In this document: piece by piece, positions 7,647 to 16,800 of the stretch
Position numbering within the stretch: position 1 is the stretch's first letter
Layout of the letters: each line of letters begins with the position of its first letter
Source of the DNA: an uncultured Ardenticatenia bacterium
Lineage (GTDB): Bacteria > Chloroflexota > Anaerolineae > 4572-78 > NAK82
Direction of reading: 5' to 3'
Assembly (NCBI GenBank): GCA_937127125.1
Contig: CAKZLO010000020.1
Span: forward strand, 50,644-114,643
Length of the DNA stretch: 64,000 nucleotides
Program-made: the position numbers and the translations under genes
The notes under the pieces: generated by a model
Told to the model about the DNA's origin: nothing
Seen by the model: only the letters and a program-made list of their open reading frames with translations
The model's database searches: none

Positions 7647-9092
7647 TTACAAATTGGGCACGATAAAAGCGAATAGGCTGTAACCAGCCAACCCGGCCAG
7701 TATGATCAACGGCAACACCCACAACCAGACGTCCCAACGTTGTGGCAACCAGCGGCGAACCGTTAACATAGCACCCGCGCACAGACCCAACGAAAGGTTA
7801 CCTTTGTCCAACTCACCTTTAGAAATCCCAGTGGCCACCCCAACCAATGTGACAACCAGACACATAGCTGCTCCCGGCAGTGCCCATCGTCGTGTCAGGA
7901 CGGTGCGCCAGCCGGTGACGATGAAAAGTCCCAGCGGTACCAAGCCGGGGAACAAGTAACGTCCTTGAAACTGGACAAAGGTCGTGTTGTAGTAGATATA
8001 ACCTATAACCGTTAGCGCCAGCCAAGCCGCCAGAAAGGCTACTCTGGTCGCTTCGTGTTGCCAGCGAGGTCGATTCCATAATACTACCACACCTCCCAGC
8101 GCGGCCAAAGCCGACAGGACGCCCAGCAGCAGGTAAGTACGCGCATCCATCGGCACAGCCATCCACCCAAACTGCCCCCAGAAACTCTGGAAAGTGCTAA
8201 CGACAAAGTTCTCCAGGTAAGCTGTCCAGCCTACCTGAGCCAGAAAATCGACGGTGCGCAGCTGCCCCACTACCACAACATCATGGTGCAGCTTGCCCAA
8301 CAGATCAGGCCAGCCATAGATAGCCAGGTTGCGAAGGTACCACGGTATGACAAGAAGGAGAGCTATTCCAAACGTAACAAAGTGGTGGCGTATGATGGCA
8401 ATGACATTACGATGTTGCCACCAGAGTCCCAGCGCAAACAGTGGCAACGCCACGTAGTAGAAGGTGAGTTTGCTCAGCAATCCCAATCCAAGCAATATAC
8501 CAGTGAAGGCCTGCCATCTCCACCCAAGACATCTCTCCGGGCGCGAAGCGCAAACCAGAGTGCGCCACGCGGTCAAGCTGATCAGCAATTCAGCCAGCAC
8601 ATCGTTGTTCACCGAAGCTGAAATAGCCAGATGCATAGGCACAAACGCCACAAAAGCAGCCGTTCCTAATGCTAATGCACTGCGGTCGGGGAACCATACG
8701 CGTAGCATCCAGTAAGCGACCACTACCAGCCATGCACCAAGGAATACAGAGACCATTCGCAGCGCTATGAGATTACCCCCAGACAGTTGATATACCGGCA
8801 TGGCCAACAAGTAATACAGTGGGGGTTGCCATGACTCATAGCACAGTGGTGCTATAGACATCTCTCGGGGGAAACGCGCTGCCTTGAGTTGCTCCAAATA
8901 TGCATGAGGGTAATCACCAAAATGCAACACAGGCAGGCTGCCGTACTCTGCCAGATGGCGCACATAGTTGTAATGAGCCGGCTCGTCCGGAGCCTGCCAT
9001 GGGGGCGTCAGTGTGGCGTATAGGCTGCCCAGCGCCAGGTACAGCATCAAAATGAGACCTAACCAGGGCGATTCAGACCAGCGCTTGGGCAT
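7647..9092 (-). CDS. GT-C fold glycosyltransferase (ArnT/PMT-like membrane protein)
   Basis: About 481 residues with eleven to twelve hydrophobic helices. The first periplasmic loop carries PPWQAPDEPAHYNYV; the acidic DEP/E motif in this loop is the catalytic feature of lipid-linked-sugar GT-C enzymes. Many Chloroflexota proteins of this type are annotated as DUF2142 or glycosyltransferase family 39. It probably transfers a sugar from a polyprenyl-phosphate donor onto an envelope acceptor that cannot be told. The ATG at 9092 is preferred over a GTG at 9116 because it gives a shorter (20 nt) overlap with the upstream desulfhydrase gene. Confidence 0.75.
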   Translation of the reverse strand: MPKRWSESPWLGLILMLYLALGSLYATLTPPWQAPDEPAHYNYVRHLAEYGSLPVLHFGDYPHAYLEQLKAARFPREMSIAPLCYESWQPPLYYLLAMPVYQLSGGNLIALRMVSVFLGAWLVVVAYWMLRVWFPDRSALALGTAAFVAFVPMHLAISASVNNDVLAELLISLTAWRTLVCASRPERCLGWRWQAFTGILLGLGLLSKLTFYYVALPLFALGLWWQHRNVIAIIRHHFVTFGIALLLVIPWYLRNLAIYGWPDLLGKLHHDVVVVGQLRTVDFLAQVGWTAYLENFVVSTFQSFWGQFGWMAVPMDARTYLLLGVLSALAALGGVVVLWNRPRWQHEATRVAFLAAWLALTVIGYIYYNTTFVQFQGRYLFPGLVPLGLFIVTGWRTVLTRRWALPGAAMCLVVTLVGVATGISKGELDKGNLSLGLCAGAMLTVRRWLPQRWDVWLWVLPLIILAGLAGYSLFAFIVPNL

Positions 9093-10068
9093 AGGCGAAC
9101 AAGGCGGGCGTGCCACCAGTGTGCCAGAAGAGAACGGTCTCCTCTGGCATGATAATGCGACGATGGATCAGGTCGATCAAACCGCCCATAGCGCGCCCGG
9201 TGTAGACTGGATCGAGGAGCAACCCCTCATAACGGGCAACCAGCCGAATTGCTTCACGTTCCAGCTTGCCCACCACGCCATAGCCAGCGCCGAGGTAATC
9301 TCGAATGACGACAAAATCCTGAGAGCTAAACGTCTTCGTGATACCCAAAAGCGCAGCAGCTTCGTTGGCAAGGATTGCGAGACGCTCCACATAGGGAACA
9401 GCGGGCATTTCATCCTTGTCTATGGCGATTCCGATGATCTGGCCACGATAACCGACCATATGCGCACCAACCACCAACCCAGCCTGCGTGGCGCCCGAGC
9501 TGGAAGCGATCACAATCCGATCAATCGCTGCCAGAGAGATACTGTCTTCACACTGCCCTGCCAGCTCCTGCATTGCATATGCGTAACCTACAGCCCCAAG
9601 CCCATTTGAGCCGCCGTAGGGGATCAGATAAGGTCGTCGACCGGCAGCGCGGAGTGCCTCCACCACTTGGTTCAGCTGTTCGCCACGCCGGTAGGGTCCA
9701 CTCCAGTGCAGCTCAGCGCCCAACAGCATATCCAGCAACAGATTCCCTGTGGGTATCTCGGTGGGTGGATCTCCCCCCAGCACCAGCACACATCCAAGCC
9801 CCAGATGCGCGGCAGCTGCCGCCGTCTGACGACAGTGATTGCTCTGGCGGGCACCGGCTGTGACTAACGTGTCGGCACCTTGGGCCAGCGCATCTGCTAC
9901 CAAGAACTCCAACTTGCGTGCCTTGTTGCCGCCACCGGCCAGACCGGTCTGGTCGTCACGTTTGACCAACAAACGCGCCATACCGAGGTGATGCGCCAGG
10001 CGTGGCATCTCCTCGAGCGGGGTGGGAAAATGCCCCAAGCAGACGCGCGGCAAGAGCTCGACTCTCAT
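9073..10068 (-). CDS. PLP-dependent D-cysteine desulfhydrase / ACC deaminase family enzyme
   Basis: The 331 residues match the D-cysteine desulfhydrase and 1-aminocyclopropane-1-carboxylate deaminase group of fold type II PLP enzymes. GLAGGGNKARKLEFL (about residues 42-56) contains the PLP lysine, TAGARQSNHCRQTAAAA is the substrate-phosphate-like loop, ASSSGATQAGLVVG binds the PLP phosphate, and LFWHTGGTPALF near the C-terminus is the family signature. It likely eliminates H2S and ammonia from D-cysteine, giving pyruvate, but D-serine or ACC deamination cannot be excluded. GGAGAA lies 7 nt before the ATG. Confidence 0.85.
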   Translation of the reverse strand: MRVELLPRVCLGHFPTPLEEMPRLAHHLGMARLLVKRDDQTGLAGGGNKARKLEFLVADALAQGADTLVTAGARQSNHCRQTAAAAAHLGLGCVLVLGGDPPTEIPTGNLLLDMLLGAELHWSGPYRRGEQLNQVVEALRAAGRRPYLIPYGGSNGLGAVGYAYAMQELAGQCEDSISLAAIDRIVIASSSGATQAGLVVGAHMVGYRGQIIGIAIDKDEMPAVPYVERLAILANEAAALLGITKTFSSQDFVVIRDYLGAGYGVVGKLEREAIRLVARYEGLLLDPVYTGRAMGGLIDLIHRRIIMPEETVLFWHTGGTPALFAYAQALV

Positions 10069-10083
10069 CGGGATATTCTCCGC

Positions 10084-11388
10084 TCACATTTGATATGGAC
10101 CGGCGACCGCCAGCGCAAAACGTTCCACGTCCAAGTACTTGCGCACTACCGCTTGAATCTCGTCACGCGTTACCGAACGAATAATTGATGGATACCGGAT
10201 GATGTAATCGTCACCCAATCCGTAGAGCTCCATGTTGAGCAGGGTAGCCGTAATGCCTTCATTTGTTTCGAGGCGCAGTGGCAGCGTGCCTGTCAAGTAG
10301 TCTTGGGCATCCTCGAGCTCCTGTTCGGACACCAGCTGATCGCGCATCCGAACAATCTCCGCCGTGATTGCATCAATAGCCTGCTCGACATGCTCAGGTG
10401 CCACGCCAGCTGACACACTCCACGGGCCAGGGCCAAGCCCAGCCTCCAAAGTGGAGTAGACGTAGTAAGCCAGCCCCAGTTGATCTCGCACGGTATCACC
10501 CAATCGCCCCATCAATCCCATATGCCCGAGAATGGTGTCCGCCACGCGTGCAGCATAGAAATCAGGTGCCGTGCGTGGCAGTCCCACAGTGCCGAACACG
10601 ATGTCCACCTGTGTCTTGTTGCTCAGGACACGAACACTGCGGCGTGCATCTTGTGGTGCACTCACCGGTGGCATCTCGGCGGCCACAGCCGCATAGGACG
10701 GATCTCCTCGCCAGCTGCCCAGGTGCTTCTCGAGGAGCTCAGCAACGGTTTCAGCACTCACGTCGCCTGTCACCACAATGACAGCCCCCTCGGGTCTGTA
10801 ATGCGTCTGATAGAAAGTTACCAGGTCGTTGCGCTGGATGAGTGGGATGCTCTCCAGGGTACCTTCTACCGGCCAGCCATAGGGGTGGTCCTGATATAGC
10901 AACCGTCTGAACTCACGGTCTGCGAGATGACGGGTATCATCTTCCAACTCTTTTAAGTGAGTGAGCGCCTGTCCACGCAGCTTTTCGATCTCTTGAGGTG
11001 GGAAAGAGGGATGTAGGAGCAGATCAGCCAGAACATCCACCAGAAGAGTCAAGTCCTCGGCCAGGGACTTACCACCAAAGCGGGTCAGGCGTCGACCGGC
11101 ATCGAAAAACACGCTGGCACCCACCGACTCGACCAGTTCGTTGATTTCTTGATACGTGCGTGTGGTGGATCCACGCCGCACCGCTGCCGCTGTGAAGTCA
11201 GCCAGACCCACTTTCTCCGGTGGATCGCTCACATTGCCGGCCCACAGGTGTCCACAGATCACCGCGCTGGGACTGGTGTGATTCTCTTGTACCACCACAC
11301 GGATACCGTTTGTCAGCGTGAAATGACGGATGGTATGCGGTCCAATAGGCGCGTGCTCATTTGGCGAAGGGGATAAGTATACGCCCAC
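10084..11388 (-). CDS. M16 (insulinase-like) family protein lacking the zinc motif
   Basis: The protein has 434 residues with the two M16 half-domains: N-terminal PF00675-type (LTNGIRVVVQENHTSPSAVICGHLWAGN) and C-terminal PF05193-type (about residues 185-370, DVSAETVAELLEKHLG). Where active members have HxxEH, this protein reads GLADFTAAAVRRGS, so the metal ligands are missing and it should be catalytically inactive alone. It is paired with an intact M16 gene immediately upstream (2 nt between stop and start), as in known alpha/beta M16 heterodimers such as mitochondrial processing peptidase and Sphingomonas Sph2681/2682. The likely role is substrate recognition. The GTG start has GGGAGG about 8 nt upstream, inside the previous gene. 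Confidence 0.88.
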   Translation of the reverse strand: MGVYLSPSPNEHAPIGPHTIRHFTLTNGIRVVVQENHTSPSAVICGHLWAGNVSDPPEKVGLADFTAAAVRRGSTTRTYQEINELVESVGASVFFDAGRRLTRFGGKSLAEDLTLLVDVLADLLLHPSFPPQEIEKLRGQALTHLKELEDDTRHLADREFRRLLYQDHPYGWPVEGTLESIPLIQRNDLVTFYQTHYRPEGAVIVVTGDVSAETVAELLEKHLGSWRGDPSYAAVAAEMPPVSAPQDARRSVRVLSNKTQVDIVFGTVGLPRTAPDFYAARVADTILGHMGLMGRLGDTVRDQLGLAYYVYSTLEAGLGPGPWSVSAGVAPEHVEQAIDAITAEIVRMRDQLVSEQELEDAQDYLTGTLPLRLETNEGITATLLNMELYGLGDDYIIRYPSIIRSVTRDEIQAVVRKYLDVERFALAVAGPYQM

Positions 11389-11390
11389 TC

Positions 11391-12686
11391 TCAGGCCTCC
11401 CGATGATCAGTCGGTACGAACCAACCGACCGTCCGGTTGGTTTCCGTCAGGTAGGTTTGTGCCACGCGTTGCACATCAGCAGGGGTAACGGCAGCCAGCT
11501 TGTCCAGGAGCGACTCGAAGCTCTTGTACGTATCCACCATTTCCATCAGGCCAAGCCAAAAGCCCTGATTGGTGACGCTTTCCAGTGCGTAGGCAAACTG
11601 GGCTCGCGCTTGCTTCTGGGCTTTCTGGAGTTCCTCGACGCTTACCGGCTCGTGCTGTAAGAGCTCGATTTGCTTCCACATAGCCGCTTCAACCTCAGCC
11701 AACGAGCGTCCGTCGCGCACAGTAGCGCTGAAGAGGAAAAGCCCTGGGTCAAGATTGAACGAATAGTCACACCCAGCACGCACTGCGAGATCCGTTTCGA
11801 CCAACACACGGTAGAGGCGCGCACTGCGATGGGTGGCAGTCGCACCGCCAGTCATGGACATCGGACTAGCGCCCGAAAGCACAGCTTCGAGTACCAACAG
11901 CGGGAAGCTGTCAGGATGGCGCGCTTCAGGCACGTGAAAGGCGGCCAGAAAATATTGCGCTGTGCCTGGCCGACGCACCACGACACGCCGCTCGCTCATC
12001 TGAGGAGGTTCACTGGCAATCACTGGTGGCGGTGGATCACCAGCCGGAATGGCGCTGAAGAGCTCCTCTACACGCTTCTGCACCGCCGGTGGCGAAATAT
12101 CCCCGACGACTACCAACACAGCATTGTGCGGCCCGTAGTACGTCCGATAATGGGTCCACAACTCATCGCGCGTGATGCGCCGCAGGTCTTCTTTCCAGCC
12201 GATCACCTGATGGCGGTAGGGGTGGGCGCGGAAGGCGAGCGCGACCACCTCCTCGTTCAAAAGAAACTCCGGGAAATTTTCGTTGCCCTGACGCTCGGAG
12301 ATGATCACGGTGCGCTCCGCCTCAACCTCAGCAGGGTCGAAGACTGAGTTTGCCATGCGGTCTGCCTCAATACGCAGTGCCAGATCGATGCGGTCGGCGG
12401 GCAGCGTCTCGAAATAGGCGGTGTAATCTTCTGAGGTGAAGCCGTTTATCTGTCCGCCATTCTTGTTAATCAGCCGCATGATGCTACCCTTGGGAAAGGC
12501 AGGCGTTCCCTTGAACATCATATGCTCGACCCAGTGCGAAATGCCCGTGCGACCGGGAATTTCGTTTCGGGAGCCCACCCGATACCACACCCAGCAGGTG
12601 GCGACTGGCGCGCTATGAACTGGTCGCACCAAGACTTTCAAACCATTGGATAGACAAAACTCCACAGTTTCTAAATGGGATATCAT
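11391..12686 (-). CDS. M16 family zinc metallopeptidase, catalytic partner
   Basis: The protein has 431 residues. The inverted zinc motif HWVEH is at residues 51-55 (H51, E54, H55), with the third ligand probably the Glu near 131 in ERTVIISERQ. Both M16 domains are present. It should cleave unfolded or short peptides inside the cytoplasm, as no signal peptide is seen. Together with the adjacent inactive homologue it looks like a heterodimeric peptidase. The ATG is preceded by GAGG about 5 nt upstream and lies within roughly 300 nt of the CDGSH gene on the same strand. Confidence 0.92.
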   Translation of the reverse strand: MISHLETVEFCLSNGLKVLVRPVHSAPVATCWVWYRVGSRNEIPGRTGISHWVEHMMFKGTPAFPKGSIMRLINKNGGQINGFTSEDYTAYFETLPADRIDLALRIEADRMANSVFDPAEVEAERTVIISERQGNENFPEFLLNEEVVALAFRAHPYRHQVIGWKEDLRRITRDELWTHYRTYYGPHNAVLVVVGDISPPAVQKRVEELFSAIPAGDPPPPVIASEPPQMSERRVVVRRPGTAQYFLAAFHVPEARHPDSFPLLVLEAVLSGASPMSMTGGATATHRSARLYRVLVETDLAVRAGCDYSFNLDPGLFLFSATVRDGRSLAEVEAAMWKQIELLQHEPVSVEELQKAQKQARAQFAYALESVTNQGFWLGLMEMVDTYKSFESLLDKLAAVTPADVQRVAQTYLTETNRTVGWFVPTDHREA

Positions 12687-12774
12687 TAGACCTCACTCGA
12701 CAGGCGGTGCAACTCGTTCCTCAGGATGGACAAGAAGCAGCCATTATGACTACATATGCAGGGCGGTCGCTCCA

Positions 12775-12981
12775 TCACTGTGTGTTCACTGATTGGTCTG
12801 ATTGAGGCGCCTCAGCCACAACGACGACGGGCCCCCGGCCGTGTAGCTCTCTGTGATGGCCATCACAGAAGGGAAACTTTTCGGATGCAAAACAACGACA
12901 TAGCGCGACGCGCTCACCCGGCTCCAGCTTCACGATGTGCCTGGGGTGTTCCTCGGTGCCAGCAGATTCTACCTGTGCCAT
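12775..12981 (-). CDS. CDGSH-type iron-sulfur protein
   Basis: A single-CDGSH-domain protein of 68 residues. The [2Fe-2S] ligands follow the canonical spacing: C28 and C30 (ALCRC), then C39 and H43 in FPFCDGHH, three Cys plus one His. Such proteins are redox or Fe-S transfer proteins (mitoNEET-like); the partner here is unknown. The ATG at 12981 with GGAG 8 nt upstream is preferred over a TTG at 13017. The C-terminal tail (EAPQSDQSVNTQ) is polar and probably disordered. The gene lies between the M16 pair and the MFS exporter on the same strand. Confidence 0.88.
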   Translation of the reverse strand: MAQVESAGTEEHPRHIVKLEPGERVALCRCFASEKFPFCDGHHRELHGRGPVVVVAEAPQSDQSVNTQ

Positions 12982-13137
12982 AGCTACATCTCCGCCTTCT
13001 TGAATATTGCCATACAAAAATTGCCTCTAAGTAAAGTTACCACATACACTGGTCTTAGACAAGACTGGCAGACTTCCACACCTTCTTGAGACGCATAACC
13101 AGAGGTAACAGCGGAAACGATATGGCCAAGAAGTCAG

Positions 13138-14403
13138 TCAGCGTTGCGCGGGATGAAAGGAGGAAGTCTCTTTTCCCAGAGAGGGTTCTTCGCGCAAAAA
13201 TCCCACACTAGCGAGCATAGCAGAGAGGAAGAAAAGCACACCGCTGGCCACAAACGTGGCGCGCAAGTTCAATCCCATTGCAATGGCGGCACCCAACATA
13301 GGTGCCGTGGCACGTGCAGCCGAGGAGATCGAGTTGTCCAATCCATAGAGGTTACCCTCCTCCCCATAATGCCCATAGCGTGCTAATAGAGCACTGAGGG
13401 TGGGGATAATACCGCCTAGCGCTGCGCCACCGAGCATCTGGAGGACAAGGAGTTGCCATGCGTTTGTCACAAAGCTCTGCAACAGGTAGAGGAATGCGGC
13501 AGTCAGCAAACTGGCACGCAACACGCGACACTGCCCGATACGGTCACCCAATCGACCCAGGTAAATGGCACTGCCAATGCTGGAGGCGGAGGCCAAGCCT
13601 GCCGTGACGCCTGTAAACGTGCCAACGGGAGCGCCAGAGGACAGCAGTGACTGAATAAAGAGCGGTGCGATGGGCTGGATCAGTGTCTGGCCGACGGTAG
13701 CGACAAAGCGCATCGTATACGTAATCCTGATCCCGGGGCGGCACAGCAATTCCTTCCAGCCACTCAGAAACCCACGCACCCGCAGGGAGGTCGACAAGGC
13801 AGGGTTAAATTGTTCGTGAACACCAAACCAGATAAGAAAGCCAGAAATAGCCAACAACGCTCCAGTCACCACAAAGGGGATGCGAAAACCCCATGCATCA
13901 GCGAGGATACCACCGATCAGAGGTCCCACTGCAACGCCACCCCAGAATCCCACTTGCAGCAGCCCCATTGCATATCCAATGCGCTCACGCGGCGCCTCAC
14001 CAGCCACCAGCGCATTTGCGGCCGAGACGGTGCCGGTGATGAGCCCTTGTATGGCACGCAACAGCGCCAGCTCCTCCGCAGAGCGCACAAAGGCCATCAG
14101 GCACAGGAGCACAGCCCCGCCAAACATGGCTCGCTCGAGCATCACTTTGCGACCGTAGCGATCCGACAGAGCACCCCATATGGGTGAGGCAAGTGCCATC
14201 GTAATCGCCTGGCTGGAGAAAGCCATGCCCGCCCAAAACTCCAGACTTGGCCCCATATGTGTGCCCAAGTACTGTACATAGAGCGGAAGGAAGGGGAAAA
14301 TGAGAGAGAAGGCCATCGCCGAAACCAGCTGGCCAAAGAAGGCAATGTACAAAGTGCGTTGCCAACGCTCTATGGAAAGTGGCCGCACAATTCGTCGTGA
14401 CAA
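13138..14403 (-). CDS. MFS transporter, DHA1-like exporter
   Basis: About 421 residues with twelve predicted helices. The MFS motif A between helices 2 and 3 is clear ([17 protein letters not shown]), and a weaker copy between helices 8 and 9 ([15 protein letters not shown]) marks the duplicated half. [21 protein letters not shown] is the antiporter motif C region, which points to efflux, as in TetA/MdtG-type drug exporters. The substrate is unknown. The start is uncertain: TTG at 14403 and GTG at 14388 both lack a good Shine-Dalgarno. The C-terminus is cytoplasmic and polar. Confidence 0.85.
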   Translation of the reverse strand: MSRRIVRPLSIERWQRTLYIAFFGQLVSAMAFSLIFPFLPLYVQYLGTHMGPSLEFWAGMAFSSQAITMALASPIWGALSDRYGRKVMLERAMFGGAVLLCLMAFVRSAEELALLRAIQGLITGTVSAANALVAGEAPRERIGYAMGLLQVGFWGGVAVGPLIGGILADAWGFRIPFVVTGALLAISGFLIWFGVHEQFNPALSTSLRVRGFLSGWKELLCRPGIRITYTMRFVATVGQTLIQPIAPLFIQSLLSSGAPVGTFTGVTAGLASASSIGSAIYLGRLGDRIGQCRVLRASLLTAAFLYLLQSFVTNAWQLLVLQMLGGAALGGIIPTLSALLARYGHYGEEGNLYGLDNSISSAARATAPMLGAAIAMGLNLRATFVASGVLFFLSAMLASVGFLREEPSLGKETSSFHPAQR

Positions 14404-14489
14404 GAGAGGCTATTGATCCTAGGTTCGAAGCGGCTTCGACCGACGCTTAACCGGCGTGGGACACGCTTGGGATGTCCTGTGCAGGAATA

Positions 14490-14571
14490 TGGGGAAGGGG
14501 GGAGTCGAACCCCCACGCCTTGCGGCACATGATCCTAAGTCATGCTCGTCTGCCAATTCCGACACTTCCCC
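14490..14571 (-). tRNA. tRNA-Leu (anticodon UAG)
   Basis: The minus-strand sequence folds as a class II tRNA of 82 nt. The 7-bp acceptor stem is GGGGAAG/CTTCCCC with discriminator A, and the D arm follows. The anticodon stem is CATGA/TCATG around loop CTTAGGA (anticodon TAG), a long variable arm (TGCCGCAAGGCG) is typical of Leu, and the T arm is GGGGG-TTCGACT-CCCCC. CCA is not encoded. Confidence 0.95.
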
Positions 14572-14995
14572 AAAAACCCCGAATACAGATGCATCTAATG
14601 TATCTAAGACGTTATATTCCTGTGTACTGTGTGCAACATCAGTGCACGAAGCACCATCTTCGCCAAATCATTTACACACAAAGAATACTGGCCGACAAAT
14701 CTGTCCCAGGCCTAATAGTAATCTCCCTTGCTCGTCACTCACTCCACCGAGCAACAAGCAAGCCAGTCCTCATTGTATCGGATATATTTATTATACCACA
14801 ACGTACCAACTCATGGTCAATTTGGACACTGGGCTTCCCGCGGAGGAGACTTGCCGGCAAATGAGCACTGGGGGAATAAGAGAACGCCCCGGTAAACCCT
14901 GGTGCGATTAGTGGAGTTCCTTTTCCGGTTACTGCCAGAGGGGTTATCAAATTCGAATCGCCACAGCCGCGCTGCAATTCCTAACTAAAACATAA
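14572..14995. other. Intergenic spacer between the two tRNA genes
   Basis: No convincing gene in about 420 nt. The short open frames here lack Shine-Dalgarno sites and family resemblance. The only feature seen is a possible minus-strand promoter for tRNA-Leu, listed separately. A TTCGAAT-like stretch near 14953 resembles a T loop, but no acceptor or anticodon stem surrounds it. Confidence 0.5.
14790..14820 (-). promoter_or_regulatory. Possible promoter for tRNA-Leu
   Basis: On the minus strand TTGACC (14815-14820) is followed after 19 nt by a perfect TATAAT (14790-14795). The spacer is longer than ideal and the distance to the tRNA 5' end is about 220 nt, so the assignment is tentative. Confidence 0.35.
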
Positions 14996-15068
14996 CGCCC
15001 CGGGTGGGATTCGAACCCACAACACACGGCTTAGAAGGCCGTTGCTCTATCCTTTGAGCTACCGGGGC
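14996..15068 (-). tRNA. tRNA-Arg (anticodon UCU)
   Basis: A 73-nt cloverleaf on the minus strand. The acceptor stem is GCCCCGG/CCGGGGC with discriminator G, the D arm includes AGCTCAAAGGATAGAGC, the anticodon stem ACGGC/GCCGT encloses CTTCTAA (anticodon TCT), and the T arm is GTGGG-TTCGAAT-CCCAC. CCA is not encoded. Confidence 0.95.
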
Positions 15069-15181
15069 AGCCTATACTAATTGTATGCCCCAAGGAAACG
15101 TGCGCAAATCCTACGACTCTGAGAAGTTCACTCCTACCCTCTTAATCTAGAGGTGAAGGGCTAAGTGCTCCTATCTGCACG

Positions 15182-15209
15182 TTGACAAACCCCCAGGCTA
15201 TGTTAGAAT
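15182..15209 (+). promoter_or_regulatory. Promoter for the MttB-family operon
   Basis: A consensus TTGACA (15182-15187) is followed after 16 nt by TAGAAT (15204-15209), preceded by the extended -10 dinucleotide TG (15201-15202). The start point would be near 15216, giving a leader of about 85 nt. Confidence 0.6.
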
Positions 15210-15300
15210 TGCGCAGTATGATTGGCACATGTTGTCCCCTCGGATCGTTTGTGCCCCATTTGTGTTCCGACCCGACTACGTTAAGAGGAGGCATCACACG

Positions 15301-16767
15301 ATGAAGACTGGTGCAAAAGGTGGTGATTTGAAGATACTCTCCGAAGAAGATCTGATGCGCATCCACCAGGCTGCCTTGGCATTGCTGTGGGATCCAGGTC
15401 TTTTCAGCGAATCCGATCTCTTTCTCGACATCTTCGAAAAGGGTGGTGCGCGTGTCAACCGGGATACGCGCATTATCCAGGTGCCAGCCCAGATGGTTGA
15501 AGCAGCGATCGCCTCTGCGCCGAGCTCCTTTGTCCTGCATGGACGGTTTGACCCAACTATGGACATGCTGCTGGAGCCCGGTCGCGTCTACTACGGTATG
15601 GGAGGTACCTCCGAGCCACTATTCTGGGACTATGACCAGTGGCGGGCACGCCAACCGACCAAACAGGATATGATCACCAGCACACGGGTCGGACACGCAT
15701 TGCCCAACATCGACTTTGTCCAGACATTATGTATGTCGGGCGACCAGCCAACAGACGTCATTTTCTTCCACGATTTCGACGCGATCTTCCGCAATACCAC
15801 GAAGCCCACAGTGGTCAACATCCTGGAGAGGCCTTTTACGGTGCGCCTGTTGGAAATGACAGCGGCAGCCTCCGGTGGAGAAAGCGTCTTGCGCGAGCGT
15901 CCTAGCGTGCTAGGTATTGTCACGCCAGTCTCCCCACTCAAGGTGGCAATCATGAACGAGGGAATTGTCGACGCTGTGCAAGCAGGTGTGCCGATCTTGT
16001 ATTCGCCCGGCCCGCTGATGGGTGCCACTGGCCCAGCAACAGTGGCTGGTACCATTGTTCTGACCATCGCCGAAGTGCTGTTCGGTGTCGTACTCACCCA
16101 GCTGATCAAACCCGGGGCACCAGTTGTGCTCAAACCGGACACAGATGTCTTTGACATGAAAACGACCCAGTGCACTTACGGTAGCCCGGAGCAGAGCTTG
16201 GGCAAACTGGCCGTAACGCAAATGGCGCGACACTACAACCTGCCTATCTACGGGTTGGGCGGCGGAGTAGAGGCTAAGGTGCCGGATGCCGAAGCGGCTG
16301 CCGAGGCAATGATGAACATGTTGCTTAACGCGTTAGCTGGCATGACTATGTCCCAGAGCTTGGGCACGCTTTCGTGGGGGCAGTACGGTTGCCAAGAAAT
16401 GGTGGTCATCTGCGACGAGCTGGTGCATATGATCAAGCGGGTGCTAAAAGGGATCACTGTCAACGAGGAGACCATGGCTGTGGAGGTCATCCGAGAAGTC
16501 GGCCATGGTGGCAGCTTCCTTCAGCACGAACACACCGCGCGCCACTTTCGTGAGGAGCTTTTCTTCCCTGTCCTTTTCCGCCGTCAGACGATTGAGCAGT
16601 GGCAGAAAAGTGGAGGTAAGATGATCCACGAGGTCGCGCATGAGCGTGTACAGGAGATACTGGCCAGCGCTGGTCCTGTGCCTTTGCCTCCGGAGGTGGA
16701 TGCCGAACTCGAGCGGGCGCTGAACAAGGCGATTCGCGAGACAGAACAGGAACGTCGCCGACAATAA
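15301..16767 (+). CDS. MttB-family (trimethylamine methyltransferase-like) protein without pyrrolysine
   Basis: The protein has 488 residues, the usual size of MttB-superfamily TIM-barrel methyltransferases that move a methyl group from a quaternary amine to a corrinoid protein. Typical stretches are YYGMGGTSEPLFWD, PSVLGIVTPVSPLKV and the Gly-rich YGLGGGVEAKVPDAEAA region. The frame is uninterrupted by an amber codon, so this is a non-pyrrolysine member like glycine-betaine methyltransferase MtgB. The true substrate is unknown. No corrinoid protein or MtgA-type methyltransferase lies nearby. The ATG follows AAGAGGAGG at 9 nt. It is followed 33 nt later by a TIM-barrel isomerase gene, forming a two-gene operon. 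Confidence 0.85.
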   Translation: MKTGAKGGDLKILSEEDLMRIHQAALALLWDPGLFSESDLFLDIFEKGGARVNRDTRIIQVPAQMVEAAIASAPSSFVLHGRFDPTMDMLLEPGRVYYGMGGTSEPLFWDYDQWRARQPTKQDMITSTRVGHALPNIDFVQTLCMSGDQPTDVIFFHDFDAIFRNTTKPTVVNILERPFTVRLLEMTAAASGGESVLRERPSVLGIVTPVSPLKVAIMNEGIVDAVQAGVPILYSPGPLMGATGPATVAGTIVLTIAEVLFGVVLTQLIKPGAPVVLKPDTDVFDMKTTQCTYGSPEQSLGKLAVTQMARHYNLPIYGLGGGVEAKVPDAEAAAEAMMNMLLNALAGMTMSQSLGTLSWGQYGCQEMVVICDELVHMIKRVLKGITVNEETMAVEVIREVGHGGSFLQHEHTARHFREELFFPVLFRRQTIEQWQKSGGKMIHEVAHERVQEILASAGPVPLPPEVDAELERALNKAIRETEQERRRQ

Positions 16768-16800
16768 AACGCCCTACACTTCGCAGAAGAGGGGAGAACA

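Noticed and set aside
14420..14455. Terminator downstream of tRNA-Leu
   Set aside because: The GGTTCGAAGC/GCTTCGACC inverted repeat has a bulge and is not followed by a T run.
14930..14980. Third tRNA suggested by a TTCGAAT stretch
   Set aside because: No acceptor, D or anticodon stem can be drawn around it.
15301..16767. Pyrrolysine-encoding MttB
   Set aside because: No in-frame TAG occurs in the gene, so it belongs to the non-pyrrolysine branch.
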